From Panulirus ornatus (taxonomy: Eukaryota > Arthropoda > Malacostraca > Decapoda > Palinuridae), in NCBI RefSeq assembly GCF_036320965.1, contig NC_092271.1:18347529-18411528 (forward strand): a stretch of 64,000 nt of DNA. The letters are read 5' to 3'. Both the position numbers and the translations under genes were made by a program. The notes below the pieces were generated by a model that saw nothing but the letters and a program-made list of their open reading frames with translations, was not told the origin of the DNA and ran no database searches. Numbering within the stretch: position 1 is the first letter of the stretch; the number at the start of each line of letters is the position of its first letter. Below, piece after piece: positions 31,617-41,955 of the stretch.

Positions 31617-34233
31617 TTTGGAAATGTCTGGGGAGTGAAGTCAGGGGTTGGTGAGAGGACAAGAGCAAGGGAAGGAGTAGCAATACTCCTGAAACAGGAG
31701 TTGTGGGAGTATGTGATAGAATGTAAGAAAGTAAATTCTCGATTAATATGGGTAAAATTGAAAGTTGATGGAGAGAGGTGGGTGATTATTGGTGCATATG
31801 CACCTGGGCATGAGAAGAAAGATCATGAGAGGCAAGTGTTTTGGGAGCAGCTGAATGAGTGTGTTAGCGGTTTTGATGCACGAGACCGGGTTATAGTGAT
31901 GGGTGATTTGAATGCAAAGGTGAGTAATGTGGCAGTTGAGGGAATAATTGGTATGCATGGGGTGTTCAGTGTTGTAAATGGAAATGGTGAAGAGCTTGTA
32001 GATTTATGTGCTGAAAAAGGACTGATGATTGGGAATACCTGGTTTAAAAAGCGAGATATACATAAGTATACTTATGTAAGTAGGAGAGATGGCCAGAGAG
32101 CGTTATTGGATTACGTGTTAATTGACAGGCGTGCGAAAGAGAGACTTTTGGATGTTAATGTGCTGAGAGGTGCAACTGGAGGGATGTCTGATCATTATCT
32201 TGTGGAGGCTAAGGTGAAGATTAGTATGGGTTTTCAGAAAAGAGGAGTGAATGTTGGGGTGAAGAAGGTGGTGAGAGTAAGTGAGCTTGGGAAGGAGACC
32301 TGTGTGGGGAAGTACCAGGAGAGACTGTGTACAGAATGGAAAAAGGTGAGAACAATGGAAGTAAGGGGAGTGGGGGAGGAATGGGATGTATTTAGGGAAT
32401 CAGTGATGGATTGCGCAAAAGATGCTTGTGGCATGAGAAGAGTGGGAGGTGGGCTGTTTAGAAAGGGTAGTGAGTGGTGGGATGAAGAAGTAAGAGTATT
32501 AGTGAAAGAGAAGAGAGAGGCATTTGGACGATTTTTGCAGGGAAAAAATGCAATTGAGTGGGAGAAGTATAAAAGAAAGAGACAGGAGGTCAAGAGAAAG
32601 GTGCAAGAGGTGAAAAAAAGGGCAAATGAGAGTTGGGGTGAGAGACTATCAGTAAATTTTAGGGAGAATAAAAAGATGTTCTGGAAGGAGGTAAATAGGG
32701 TGCGTAAGACAAGGGAGCAAATGGGAACTTCAGTGAAGGGCGTAAATGGGGAGGTGATAACAAGTAGTGGTGATGTGAGAAGGAGATGGAATGAGTATTT
32801 TGAAGGTTTGTTGAATGTGTCTGATGACAGAGTGGCAGATATAGGGTGTTTTGGTCGAGGTGGTGTGCAAAGTGAGAGGGTTGGGGAAAATGATTTGGTA
32901 AACAGAGAAGAGGTAGTAAAAGCTTTGCGGAAGATGAAAGCCGGCAAGGCAGCAGGTTTGGATGGTATTGCAGTGGAATTTATTAAAAAAGGGGGTGACT
33001 GTATTGTTGACTGGTTGGTAAGGTTATTTAATGTATGTATGACTCATGGTGAGGTGCCTGAGGATTGGCGGAATGCGTGCATAGTGCCATTGTACAAAGG
33101 CAAAGGGGATAAGAGTGAGTGCTCAAATTACAGAGGTATAAGTTTGTTGAGTATTCCTGGTAAATTATATGGGAGGGTATTGATTGAGAGGGTGAAGGCA
33201 TGTACAGAGCATCAGATTGGGGAAGAGCAGTGCGGTTTCAGAAGTGGTAGAGGATGTGTGGATCAGGTGTTTGCTTTGAAGAATGTATGTGAGAAATACT
33301 TAGAAAAGCAAATGGATTTGTATGTAGCATTTATGGATCTGGAGAAGGCATATGATAGAGTTGATAGAGATGCTCTGTGGAAGGTATTAAGAATATATGG
33401 TGTGGGAGGCAAGTTGTTAGAAGCAGTGAAAAGTTTTTATCGAGGATGTAAGGCATGTGTACGTGTAGGAAGAGAGGAAAGTGATTGGTTCTCAGTGAAT
33501 GTAGGTTTGCGGCAGGGGTGTGTGATGTCTCCATGGTTGTTTAATTTGTTTATGGATGGGGTTGTTAGGGAGGTAAATGCAAGAGTCCTGGAAAGAGGGG
33601 CAAGTATGAAGTCTGTTGGGGATGAGAGAGCTTGGGAAGTGAGTCAGTTGTTGTTCGCTGATGATACAGCGCTGGTGGCTGATTCATGTGAGAAACTGCA
33701 GAAGCTGGTGAGTTGTGCGCAGGAGGATGGATGTGCTGGAAATGAGATGTTTGAGGACAATGTGGGGTGTGAGGTGGTTTGATCGAGTAAGTAACGTAAG
33801 GGTAAGAGAGATGTGTGGAAATAAAAAGAGCGTGGTTGAGAGAGCAGAAGAGGGTGTTTTGAAATGGTTCGGGCACATGGAGAGAATGAGTGAGGAAAGA
33901 TTGACCAAAAGAATATATGTGTCGGAGGTGGAGGGAACGAGGAGAAGAGGGAGACCAAATTGGAGGTGGAAAGATGGAGTGAAAAAGATTTTGTGTGATC
34001 GGGGCCTGAACATGCAGAGGGTGAAAGGAGGGCAAGAAATAGAGTGAATTGGAGCGATGTGGTATACAGGGTTGACGTGCTGTCAGTGGATTGAATCAAG
34101 GCATGTGAAGCGTCTGGGTAAACCATGGAAAGCTGTGTAGGTATGTATATTTGCGTGTGTGGACGTGTGTATGTACGTGTGTATGGGGGTTGGGCCATTT
34201 CTTTCGTCTGTTCCTTGCGCTACCTCGCAAACC
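31617..34233 (+). mobile_element. LINE copy L, most complete coding copy
   Basis: 5'-truncated shortly after the endonuclease start. It carries endonuclease, linker, RT and the short 3' UTR, and is cut at TACCTCGCAAAC (34233) with no poly(A). The internal deletion at about 33713 removes roughly 345 bp of RT. It belongs to the young 'KILCDRG' short-UTR subfamily with B, E and G. Confidence 0.9.
31635..33782 (+). CDS. LINE endonuclease-reverse transcriptase ORF of copy L (715 codons)
   Basis: The longest open frame in the window. Residues 1-210 are the APE-type endonuclease ('IIGAYAPGHEKKDHERQ', 'VIVMGDLNAKV', 'ALLDYVLIDRRAKERLLD', 'GMSDHYLVEAKVKI'), lacking only the N-terminal strand and first catalytic Glu. 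A basic linker follows to about residue 430. The RT (about 430-690) has 'YRGISLLSIPGKLYGRV', motif A 'AFMDLEKAYDRVD', motif B 'LRQGCVMSPWLFNLFMDG' and motif C 'LLFADDTALVADS'. At 33713 a deletion shifts the frame, so the last ~25 residues ('SCAQEDG...') are not LINE protein; the true C-terminus continues in another frame at 33715-34047. Non-functional but useful as a family reference. Confidence 0.85.
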   Translation: MKSGVGERTRAREGVAILLKQELWEYVIECKKVNSRLIWVKLKVDGERWVIIGAYAPGHEKKDHERQVFWEQLNECVSGFDARDRVIVMGDLNAKVSNVAVEGIIGMHGVFSVVNGNGEELVDLCAEKGLMIGNTWFKKRDIHKYTYVSRRDGQRALLDYVLIDRRAKERLLDVNVLRGATGGMSDHYLVEAKVKISMGFQKRGVNVGVKKVVRVSELGKETCVGKYQERLCTEWKKVRTMEVRGVGEEWDVFRESVMDCAKDACGMRRVGGGLFRKGSEWWDEEVRVLVKEKREAFGRFLQGKNAIEWEKYKRKRQEVKRKVQEVKKRANESWGERLSVNFRENKKMFWKEVNRVRKTREQMGTSVKGVNGEVITSSGDVRRRWNEYFEGLLNVSDDRVADIGCFGRGGVQSERVGENDLVNREEVVKALRKMKAGKAAGLDGIAVEFIKKGGDCIVDWLVRLFNVCMTHGEVPEDWRNACIVPLYKGKGDKSECSNYRGISLLSIPGKLYGRVLIERVKACTEHQIGEEQCGFRSGRGCVDQVFALKNVCEKYLEKQMDLYVAFMDLEKAYDRVDRDALWKVLRIYGVGGKLLEAVKSFYRGCKACVRVGREESDWFSVNVGLRQGCVMSPWLFNLFMDGVVREVNARVLERGASMKSVGDERAWEVSQLLFADDTALVADSCEKLQKLVSCAQEDGCAGNEMFEDNVGCEVV

Positions 34234-34510
34234 AGAAGGTAATTTGCTTAAATAGAATCAACAGGTATGACAATGAACAGGATCTTTGACCTTTTGACAT
34301 TTCTTGTCCTATACAAATTCTGGCCAAGTGTTCATGGAATTTATCCCAGACTGAATCTTTGCACAGAAAGGAAATCCACTGCTCCATTAACTCCGTATCA
34401 CAGAAGTGACTTTCACTGTAGACTTTAGACCATAAAAACACATCAAAAAAAGACTTTAGACCATCAAAAAAAGTTGTCAATGAAGTCACTGCAGTGTTTT
34501 ATGTAGGCCA

Positions 34511-35120
34511 GGGTGACTAGAAATACTGAGGCACTCATCATTATGCACCAACATGTCGAGTTACTTAACCATACATCAAACAGTAGCTGAAAATCTAACT
34601 CAAAACTTACTTAAGAGTTACCAAGATGCAAAATGTATTCCTGGGCAACCTACTTTTGGTAATGTGCCAAAGGCAATTAATTAATGATATACATCTGCAT
34701 ATATAGTTACATTGCCATACATCAAATTTTATGGCTGACAGAACTGGACCTAAAATTTACAAAGATGAAGCTGAACACATACTTGAATGGTATACAGTGT
34801 CATTGAGGCATGAAATGTAGGTCAGGGGACCCTACTTTTGCTAAGATGCTAAAGCACTCGTCATCATGCATCTCCCTCTCAAGTTATAGCACTAATCAGC
34901 AACCTGTGGCTGAAGCAGACTCAGACCTTAAACCTGACCAAGGTGGGGCTCAACTTGGGCCAAAACCTTGGCCAGTCATTGATGTGTGAAAACAGGAGAG
35001 GGTGACCTAAATTTGACAGGAAGCTGAAGCACAATCAGTATGTATCTGCATATGAAGTTACATTAAACAAAGGCTGAAACAGGCTCAAAACCAAAGCTTT
35101 ACCAGTGTGGATGTGCACAC
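34511..35120 (+). repeat. Four degenerate ~165-bp tandem units
   Basis: Recurring order: 'GGGTGACY', 'CTACTTTTG', 'GATGCTAAAGCACTC', 'ATCATGCATCT', 'GAGTTAC', 'CATACATCAAA', 'GGCTGAA', 'CTCAAAACCT' and 'AGATG-AGCT'. Units begin near 34511, 34658, 34823 and 34991 and are strongly diverged from one another. Confidence 0.55.
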
Positions 35121-35518
35121 ATACATGTCCACCAATGGTACAAATCCTTCTGTTAATTTATTAAAATGAACTAACTACTAAATATATCTTTAAACATTTT
35201 ACTAATTTGGATGCCTATATGACATTACAAACAACTAAATTCAGATGTGAAAAATTTTGAGCCATTATATATGGCTTGGAGGATGTAAAAAACTTTTTTT
35301 TTTACTAAATTAAGAATGGCTTATGAAGGACAGCAATTGCTAAGAATACACAGCAGACCACAAAGAGAGGTTTGGTTTATTTTTCCTTGCATCTAACAAC
35401 CATGAATACCAACTTTTGTTTCAACTCCTTTGCTTTGGAGCACTCGTTTCTACTTAAACTTGACAAATCCCAACATCTCCATTAAACAGCCATTAAATAA
35501 TCAAATTCAGAAACTTAC

Positions 35519-35673
35519 CTCTTTTACAACTAACTTGCGGCCTTTTAATTCATATCTGTGCATGATATCCACAGCTTTTGGCACAAGCTCAGGGGAATCG
35601 AACTCAATTAGTGCACAACCTCGGGGACGGTTGTTCTCATCGTTGAACATTTCCACATAGGAAACCTCACCAA
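35519..35673 (-). CDS. HNRNPM: hnRNP M exon 4 (second half of RRM1)
   Basis: The acceptor is CTTGACAG|TTGGTG and the donor is AAAGAG|GTAAGT, phase 0 at the 3' end. The first two bases complete a Val codon started in the previous exon, giving V-GEVSYVEMF. The exon carries beta-2, RNP1 ('RPRGCALIEF'), helix 2 and beta-4 ('GRKLVVKE') of RRM1. RNP1 has Cys-Ala where many RRMs have Phe-Gly-Phe, as in vertebrate hnRNP M ('RGCAVVEF'). The intron that follows is about 29.7 kb, unless the candidate 57-bp exon at 17590 is included. Confidence 0.9.
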
Positions 35674-36204
35674 CTGTCAAGGAAAATGGGAAACTATATT
35701 TCGTGACCCTATATTAGGTCTTTAATTTTCTTTCTTTCATAATTGCTAGCCATTTCTTCTGTTGGAGAGGTAACACTTGGAGCAGAAGAAAAGGCCTCAT
35801 TCACTCATATCCATTCTCTTGCCCTTCTAAAAGCACACTTAGTGCCAATATACTAATATACTATACTTCTCTTTGTAACATTGCCACAATTTCCAAATAA
35901 AAAGGATAAACACATGATAAGCTGAGCACGCAGAGTATGCCAAAGTCAAAAGTAAAGAACCGAGACATCCAATCTAATTTTGTTAGCTACAGCAAGGCAA
36001 TTGTGCCACTTTTTCTTTTTACAACAATCTGAATTCATTCTGAAGACTTCCATCAAAACATGAGCCCACAAATCTAAACTTTCCATTAGCCTCTAATGGC
36101 CACATTTGTACATACCTATACCATCTACAGTGGCAAGACACTACAAATAATAGGACATGAGCATCAGGAAAATATCCTAAAGTGAACATTACCCAGGTAA
36201 CACA

Positions 36205-36465
36205 TAGGCCTCTGTACTGGTGGTTAGCATGAATTAGCACAGGGTACTCCAAGGTAGGACCCAGAAGTTCCAATCCTGGGTATAGCAATTGGCCTACACA
36301 CAACATAAGTATTCATCCTTCCCTTGGGGGTGGTCAGTAAGTGGGTAAACACTTAAGCTGGGCTGTGTACATATATGCATAGGGGTAAAGGCATGATACA
36401 CATACAATCTTCAGAGATGGGGCAACATGTGTAAAAGCCTCTCCCTGCAACAAAAAAAAAAAAAA
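36205..36465 (+). mobile_element. tRNA-like SINE
   Basis: The head GGCCTCTGTACTGGTGGTTA carries an A-box-like TGGTGGTTAGCATG, followed about 45 nt later by a B-box-like AGTTCCAATCCTGGG, the spacing of an internal RNA polymerase III promoter. A roughly 170-nt unrelated body and a 15-A tail (36450-36464) follow. It is about 260 bp with no ORF. The target duplication is unclear, so it is an old insertion. Class inferred from promoter-like boxes and tail. Confidence 0.6.
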
Positions 36466-37187
36466 ACAGTAATCACTTTATGCTACCCTGTTTGGAACCT
36501 AGTCATACCTGCTGCAATTTTCTGCACTCACTTAATTTGGAAGGCATGTTTTACTGGTACGCTGGGATGCCTAAAGTCACAAGCAACAACAATATCCACT
36601 GAGAAAGAATCCTGGTATCTCAGTTAACCTATTACAGGAAAAGGTACTGCCCAAGCATGCATGCTTGGTTAACCAGACCACAATAAGAGGTCAATTTGTG
36701 ATAGTCTCTGGGGCATTAATTATGGTGATGATAATTTGGAAGATGTTGAACTTGTAGCACTGGGAAAAGTTCTTTGGGTATCAGTAACCTGATGGCAGTT
36801 ACAGAGAAGTGACAAAGATGGCTTAATCAGCTACAGATAATAAGCATGTATAAGCTGAGCATACAAAGATGCCAAATTCACATGTCTATACAGCAACAAC
36901 ATGGTATCATATTTCCTTCTACTTGTCTTGATATCTCCTGTCAAATGGTAATATTCATATATTTTCTTTTTTCTGGAATATGTCAGTCCTGGGACCAGTG
37001 CTACCCACATGGGTACTGGGAGGGTTAATGACATCTGCTTAGTGAGCCAGAACTTTAGTGGTTGTCAAGTTGCACTCTGACCAAAGTAGCTGTCTTTTCT
37101 TTCTGCCTCACTAACATGTGGACAACTGGCAATCCACAAATATACATTCTCTCCTTATCCTTTACAACACTTAACTCACACAGTTCA

Positions 37188-37513
37188 TTCTTTGTCACTA
37201 GATTTTCCTGTAGTGAGCACTATGTGCCAGCCCTGCCTTTTGGCAAAATGGTAGGAGCAATAGATAGAAGTAGTAGGTATGAAAATTTAGGTAGAAGCAT
37301 TAGGTAGAAACATTAAGTATTCGTAAGTAGGAGCATCAGATGAAAAAAATAGTCATGAGGAACATTAGGTACGAGCCTCTGCAAACACTGCATTTGACTT
37401 GACCTCTGCCAGTGGCATGTTAAGGGTGAGGTGCTAAAAGTTGAGAAACAGCACTGGAGTTCTTTAGTTATGGAGACTATCTTGCTGTGGCTAATCCTTT
37501 GAGGGAATTCCAA
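37188..37513 (+). repeat. Dispersed ~330-bp repeat of unknown class, copy 2
   Basis: The plus-strand partner of 91-428. It also contains a short internal periodicity of TAGGTAGAAGCATTAGGTAG-type words at about 37288-37365 that is weaker in copy 1. Confidence 0.7.
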
Positions 37514-37622
37514 ATGGAACAGGTATCACAGATATAGCTAAAACGATAGATAATCCTGAGGCTTCCCTAAATTATCTGAGTTCAGTCCTTTCAGGGTTAT
37601 CACATTCATATTACATACACAA

Positions 37623-37637
37623 ACGCGGGAGACAGCG

Positions 37638-37667
<30 letters not shown>
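37623..37667 (+). mobile_element. Micro-insertion: last 17 nt of LINE tail plus poly(A)
   Basis: ACGCGGGAGACAGCGGC followed by 28 As, flanked by perfect 13-bp direct repeats ATTACATACACAA (37610-37622 and 37668-37680). The 17 nt equal the end of the LINE 3' UTR. This is an almost completely 5'-truncated target-primed insertion. Confidence 0.9.
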
Positions 37668-37670
<3 letters not shown>

Positions 37671-38139
37671 ACATACACAAGACTTTCAACTGAAGATTAA
37701 AGGGTTCTATAGTAAATCCTGAGAAAATCCAGTAGTGGAATACAGAATTTGGTTATATGTGAAAGCAGAATGTTGTAGAGGAGATAACTTCACCAGAACC
37801 TGATTTCTCGAATCAAACATTCTTACAACTGTAAATTATCATAAAAATTATTATGCATTATGCACAAGTATGTGATTAAGTGGAAAATGGTAGTGGAGGG
37901 GATCTGAAGAAGTTGCTCGTGAACAAGAAACCACGATCACGCAAAACACAAATATGAAAGTCATCATTAATAAAAAATAAGTTGCTAAAATGAGGTTTAG
38001 CATAGGAAAGTTTGATTTGAATGTGAAATAAATAGAGTTCCTGATGGAACTGAGGCATTCTAAATCCATGAGAGTGGACATGGCAGCTCCGGGAACTAAG
38101 AGAGAAAAAGTGATCAACAGGGAGAGAAGGCTGGTGGGT

Positions 38140-38140
<1 letters not shown>

Positions 38141-38190
<50 letters not shown>
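38141..38190. repeat. (GT)n microsatellite
   Basis: About 25 uninterrupted GT units; CA in the hnRNP M transcript. Confidence 0.95.
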
Positions 38191-38193
<3 letters not shown>

Positions 38194-38229
38194 ATAGGAG
38201 GGGAGAAATCCTTGTTGCACTGATGATTA

Positions 38230-38637
38230 AGTCTCTATCTTGAATGTAATGAAGGATATGTCTAATGGTACAGTCGTCCCAACAGTACTATATGGATGTA
38301 AGTTGTAGACCCTACATTTTTTGTAAAAGTATGCAGAAAGTTGAATGTGCTAGAAATGAAATTCCCGAGGCCATTATGTGATGTGAGAGGGTTCATCAAG
38401 CACAGAATGACAATTTGAAATGAAAAGAAAAGTATGCAAGGTGAAATGAGATATGCTTTGAGTACTATGGGCCTAGACATAAAGAAGGAAGAAAACAATG
38501 TGGTATAATAACAGGCAACATGCAGTCACTGGATTGAACTAGGGCTTATCATGTTGTCAGAAGAAACAGCAGCAACTCTATGGGCTTGGCTTTGGATGAG
38601 ATGCTCTGGTTTTGGTGCATTATTCATGACAGCTAGA
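38230..38637 (+). mobile_element. Ancient LINE remnant, copy M (RT C-terminus, 3' UTR)
   Basis: Colinear but highly diverged from the LINE RT end: 'CCCAACAGTACTATATGGAT', 'TGTGCTAGAAATGAAAT', 'GATGTGAGAGGGTTCATCAA', 'GTCACTGGATTGAACTAGGG' and 'CATTATTCATGACAGCTAGA'. No open frame. Confidence 0.7.
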
Positions 38638-38904
38638 GGGAATGTGCAGCCGTTGGTACGTCAAGGGTGGACTGTTTTAATAAGTTTCTTTCCTTACAAC
38701 TCAAAGCTTTGAAACTCTTGCTTTCTCATGTCGTCATTCCCAATAACTATGGCCTAGCAGATTTTCAGACAGGTTTTTCACTTCCTCCTAAATTTATAAA
38801 TACTTTCCCCTTGTCTTTTCTTCTTCCCTTTCATAATTCTCTCTATATTTCAATTATGGCCCAACCTTGATGTGGATTTTTGTCCATGACTGGAGCCTTC
38901 AATG

Positions 38905-38935
<31 letters not shown>
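38638..38935 (+). mobile_element. CR1/Jockey-type LINE 3' end, copy 1
   Basis: Encodes a C-terminal 'MDCFNKF...NNYGLADFQTGF' remnant, a short 3' UTR and a poly(A) of about 32 (38904-38935). It is identical by eye to 42713-42978 and related to 59690-60025, whose 'CFFPYMLRLWNSLPSHFF' shows the conserved Trp-Asn-Ser-Leu-Pro end of CR1/Jockey proteins. Confidence 0.75.
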
Positions 38936-38938
<3 letters not shown>

Positions 38939-39071
38939 CATCTGTCCTTGGCACTACTTCACTATTGCAAGATACGGCAAAAAAAAAGTCATTCTTGAAG
39001 AAGATCATGACAGTAAAGACGAAGATATATAAAATAAAAATAGAGATAAAAACACAAACAAAAAACATTAC

Positions 39072-39172
39072 CTTCTTTCCGAAAAAGATCCTTCAAATCT
39101 TGCCACTTGTACTCATATGGGATATTAGATACATAAACTCTTGTCTCTGCTGACCCACGTTTTGCACCACCC
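39072..39172 (-). CDS. HNRNPM: hnRNP M exon 3 (first half of RRM1)
   Basis: The acceptor is ATTTTCAG|GGGTGG and the donor is GAAG|GTAATG. The exon carries 33 complete codons plus split codons at both ends. It encodes beta-1/RNP2 ('TRVYVSNIP') and helix 1 ('YKWQDLKDLFRKE') of RRM1, the part most diagnostic of hnRNP M/MYEF2. The Trp in 'YKWQDL' corresponds to the conserved Trp in vertebrate hnRNP M RRM1. RRM1 is completed by the exon at 35519-35673. Confidence 0.9.
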
Positions 39173-39359
39173 CTGAAAATATTACAAATCTATTCTACAG
39201 ATGTAAAAACACAATTGCTTATTCTAACAGGCTCCATCATGTGAGCTGGTATCAATTCTCAAAACTCCCAAGAAATACAGTGACATATACAAATTTCATA
39301 AATTCAATGTCAGATATGTTAACTCTGCATTCATGTTCCACTTCAGATATACTTCATAC

Positions 39360-39470
39360 CTTGGTCTATCTGACCTTCTGCGATCCCCACGACGGCTGCG
39401 GTCACGATCACCACCACGTTCATTTTCCCCATCTCTATCACGACTGTCCTCATCAGCAGGGGAACGGGAC
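39360..39470 (-). CDS. HNRNPM: hnRNP M exon 2 (RS/RD-rich N-terminal segment)
   Basis: The acceptor is TTACAG|GTCCCG and the donor is CCAAG|GTATGA. The 111 bp contribute one base of the preceding Arg codon, 36 full codons and two bases of the next. The peptide is rich in Arg, Asp, Ser and Gly ('RDRDGENERGGDRDRSRRGD' style), a disordered charged segment like SR-type splicing proteins. It lies directly ahead of RRM1. Phase agreement with both neighbouring exons is the main reason for calling it real. Confidence 0.82.
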
Positions 39471-39525
39471 CTGTAACCAAAATATCAAATGTATTCAACA
39501 CGTTTAGTGCATCCTTACAAGACAA

Positions 39526-40339
39526 AAGAATAACCCATTCAGTTTTGGACTAAACTGGAAAAATAAGCTTTTCAATATTATTCTTAATACAAAAGCTACA
39601 AAATATGATTTTATGTGATAGTCATAATTTTATGTACATAGACTGCAGAAAATTTCACCTTTAGCATTCAGTGAAACTTCATGTATAGTCATCCCACTAA
39701 GCAGGAGGAAAAAGATTAAAAGAAAAAAATACATTCTAAGGGACTACCATAAAGTATATAATAATATTCTAATCAAAATCATCCAAAGCTGTCAGGAGTA
39801 TGAAATCCTCCATGAGTATGATCAGATTCAACAAGTTTAAATGTCTTTGTTACAAAGCCGATTATTAATGGTTTTACATTAGTAAAATGCATTATCCTGT
39901 TGACAGAGCATCCAAAACTTTTCAATATGAGAGTGCAAATCTCACATATCTCACACAGGCATCTTTCCCATCACACATACCAACCAATATACAGAAAAAG
40001 TTCAGACCTGTAGTGTCTTGAAACATTGTGTGGGATACCTCTAAAAGTATTAACAGCTGTACATATTCCCAATTCAAGAAATGGTTTTCATAAGTTAACT
40101 GCTTCCAGCGAGTTTCTCATATATAATCAACATCTGAAGCGTAAAAAGCTGGCTGACTGGAAGCTGTGGCTCACTACAGCTGCATATCATCACGAGAGAG
40201 TACCATACCACATATCACTAGTCCAGGAAAAGATCAAAATTCGAAGTATGATTTCCAATGAATGCATATCGCCATTGCACCATTGTAAATTTGAAAAATC
40301 ACAAGTTGAACCATCATAAGTTGGGGAGCATCTGTACAT
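39526..40339. other. hnRNP M intron 1, no recognised feature
   Basis: Sequence between exon 2 and degenerate LINE copy O; nothing supported. Confidence 0.5.
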
Positions 40340-40994
40340 ATAACTTTGAATGGATAAAAACTGGAAAAGTAGAGCATTTTAAATATTTGGGAGTGGCCTA
40401 GGCAGCAAATGGAACCATGAAAGCAGAAGTGAGACATAGGATGGGGGAGGGGGGTGAAGGTTCTGAAAGCAATGAAGAATGTGGGGAGAAAACACCATCT
40501 TGGAGCAAAAATAAGTATGTTTGAAGGCTTAATAGTTCCAACAATATATGATTGCAAGGAATGGGTTATAGATATGGCTGTGCAGAGGGTGGGTGTGTTG
40601 GAAATGAAATGTTTGGGGACAATATGAGGTGCAAGGTGGTTTGATCAAGTAAGTAATGAAAGGGTAAGAAAAGTGTGGTAATAAAAAAAGAGCAAGGCTG
40701 AAAGAACAGAAAAGAGTGTGTTCAAATGGTTCAGACACACCGAGAGAAATAGTGAAAAAGGGTTGACAAAGAGGATATGCGAGTCAGAAATGGAAGGAAC
40801 AAAAAGTATGAGACCAAACTAGAGGAAAAAGGATGGAGTTAAAAAAGCTTTTACACAATTTTGGCCTGAACATGCAGGAGGGTGAATGGCGTGCTCGGAA
40901 TAGAATGAAATGGAACGATGAGGTGTACTGGGGTCAACATGCCATTAATGGACTGAACCAGGGAATATGAAACGTTCAGGGTAAACGATGGAAA
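40340..40994 (+). mobile_element. Degenerate LINE copy O (RT C-terminus and 3' UTR start)
   Basis: Follows 'TTTGAATGGATAAAAACTGG', 'TATTTGGGAGTGG', 'TTTGAAGGCTTAATAGTTCC', 'GGTGGTTTGATCAAGTAAGT' and 'GGCCTGAACATGCAGGAGGG'. Many stops. It passes into the tandem chimeric units at 40995. Confidence 0.75.
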
Positions 40995-41129
40995 GGTCTG
41001 TGGGACCTAGATATGAATAGAGAGCTATGGTTTCAGTGCATTACACATGACAGCTAGAGAATGGATGAAAGCTGATGTGGCCTTTCTTCACACGAATGTT
41101 TCCGGGCACTACCTCACTGAAGCAGGTGG

Positions 41130-41453
41130 ATGATGATGCCATTTCCTGTGGGGATCAAACACGAATATGTACATGTGCCAAGCAGGGAGTTCTTATCCTC
41201 CTCGAAGACTCAGATAGGGTGTCTGAATGTGTGTGGATGTAATCAAGATGAGAAGAAAGTAGAGATAGGGAGCATGTTTGAGGAAAGAAACCTAAATGTT
41301 CTGGCTCTGACTGAAACTAAGTTCAAGGGCAAAAGGGAAGAATGGTTTGGAAAAGTCTTGGGAGTAAAGTCAAGGGTTGGTGAGAGGACAAGAGATAAGG
41401 AAGGTGTAGCACTACTCCTGAAGCAGGAGTTGTGGGAATGTGTAATAGAGTGA
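41130..41453 (+). pseudogene. LINE endonuclease N-terminal fragment, tandem unit 1
   Basis: A 107-codon frame; from residue 27 it reads LINE endonuclease ('QIGCLNVCGCNQDEKKVEIG', 'LNVLALTETKF', 'RDKEGVALLLKQELWECVIE') and stops after 'VIE'. The first 26 residues come from unrelated 3' UTR. An identical frame lies at 41956-42279 in unit 2. Confidence 0.75.
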
Positions 41454-41955
41454 AAGGAAGAAAATTCTAGAATGATGTGGGCAAAAGTGAAAATGGATGG
41501 AGAGAGATGGGTGAACACTGGCACTTATGAACCTGGTAAGGAGAAGAAAGATCTTGAGGCAAGTGTTTTGGGAGCATCCGAATGAGTATGTCAGCAGTTT
41601 TGGCACACGAGACCAGGTATTGTTGATGAGAAGTGGTAGACCAAATTGGAGGTTAAAGGATGGAGTGAAAAATATTTTGAGCGATCGGTGCCTGAACATC
41701 CACGAGGGTGAGAGGCATGCAAGATATAAAGTGAATTGAAATGATGTGGTATACCAGGGTCGACGTGCTGTCAATGGACTGAACCAGGGCATGTGAAATG
41801 TCTGGGGTAAACCATGGGAAGGTCTGTGGGACCTAGATATGAATAGAGAGCTATGGTTTCAGTGCATTACACATGACAGCTAGAGAATGGATGAAAGCTG
41901 ATGTGGCCTTTCTTCACACGAATGTTTCCGGGCACTACCTCACTGAAGCAGGTGG

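Noticed and set aside
33700..33725. The ORF jump in copy L as a spliced junction
   Set aside because: The missing segment does not begin GT and end AG in any alignment; a 2-bp microhomology deletion fits better.
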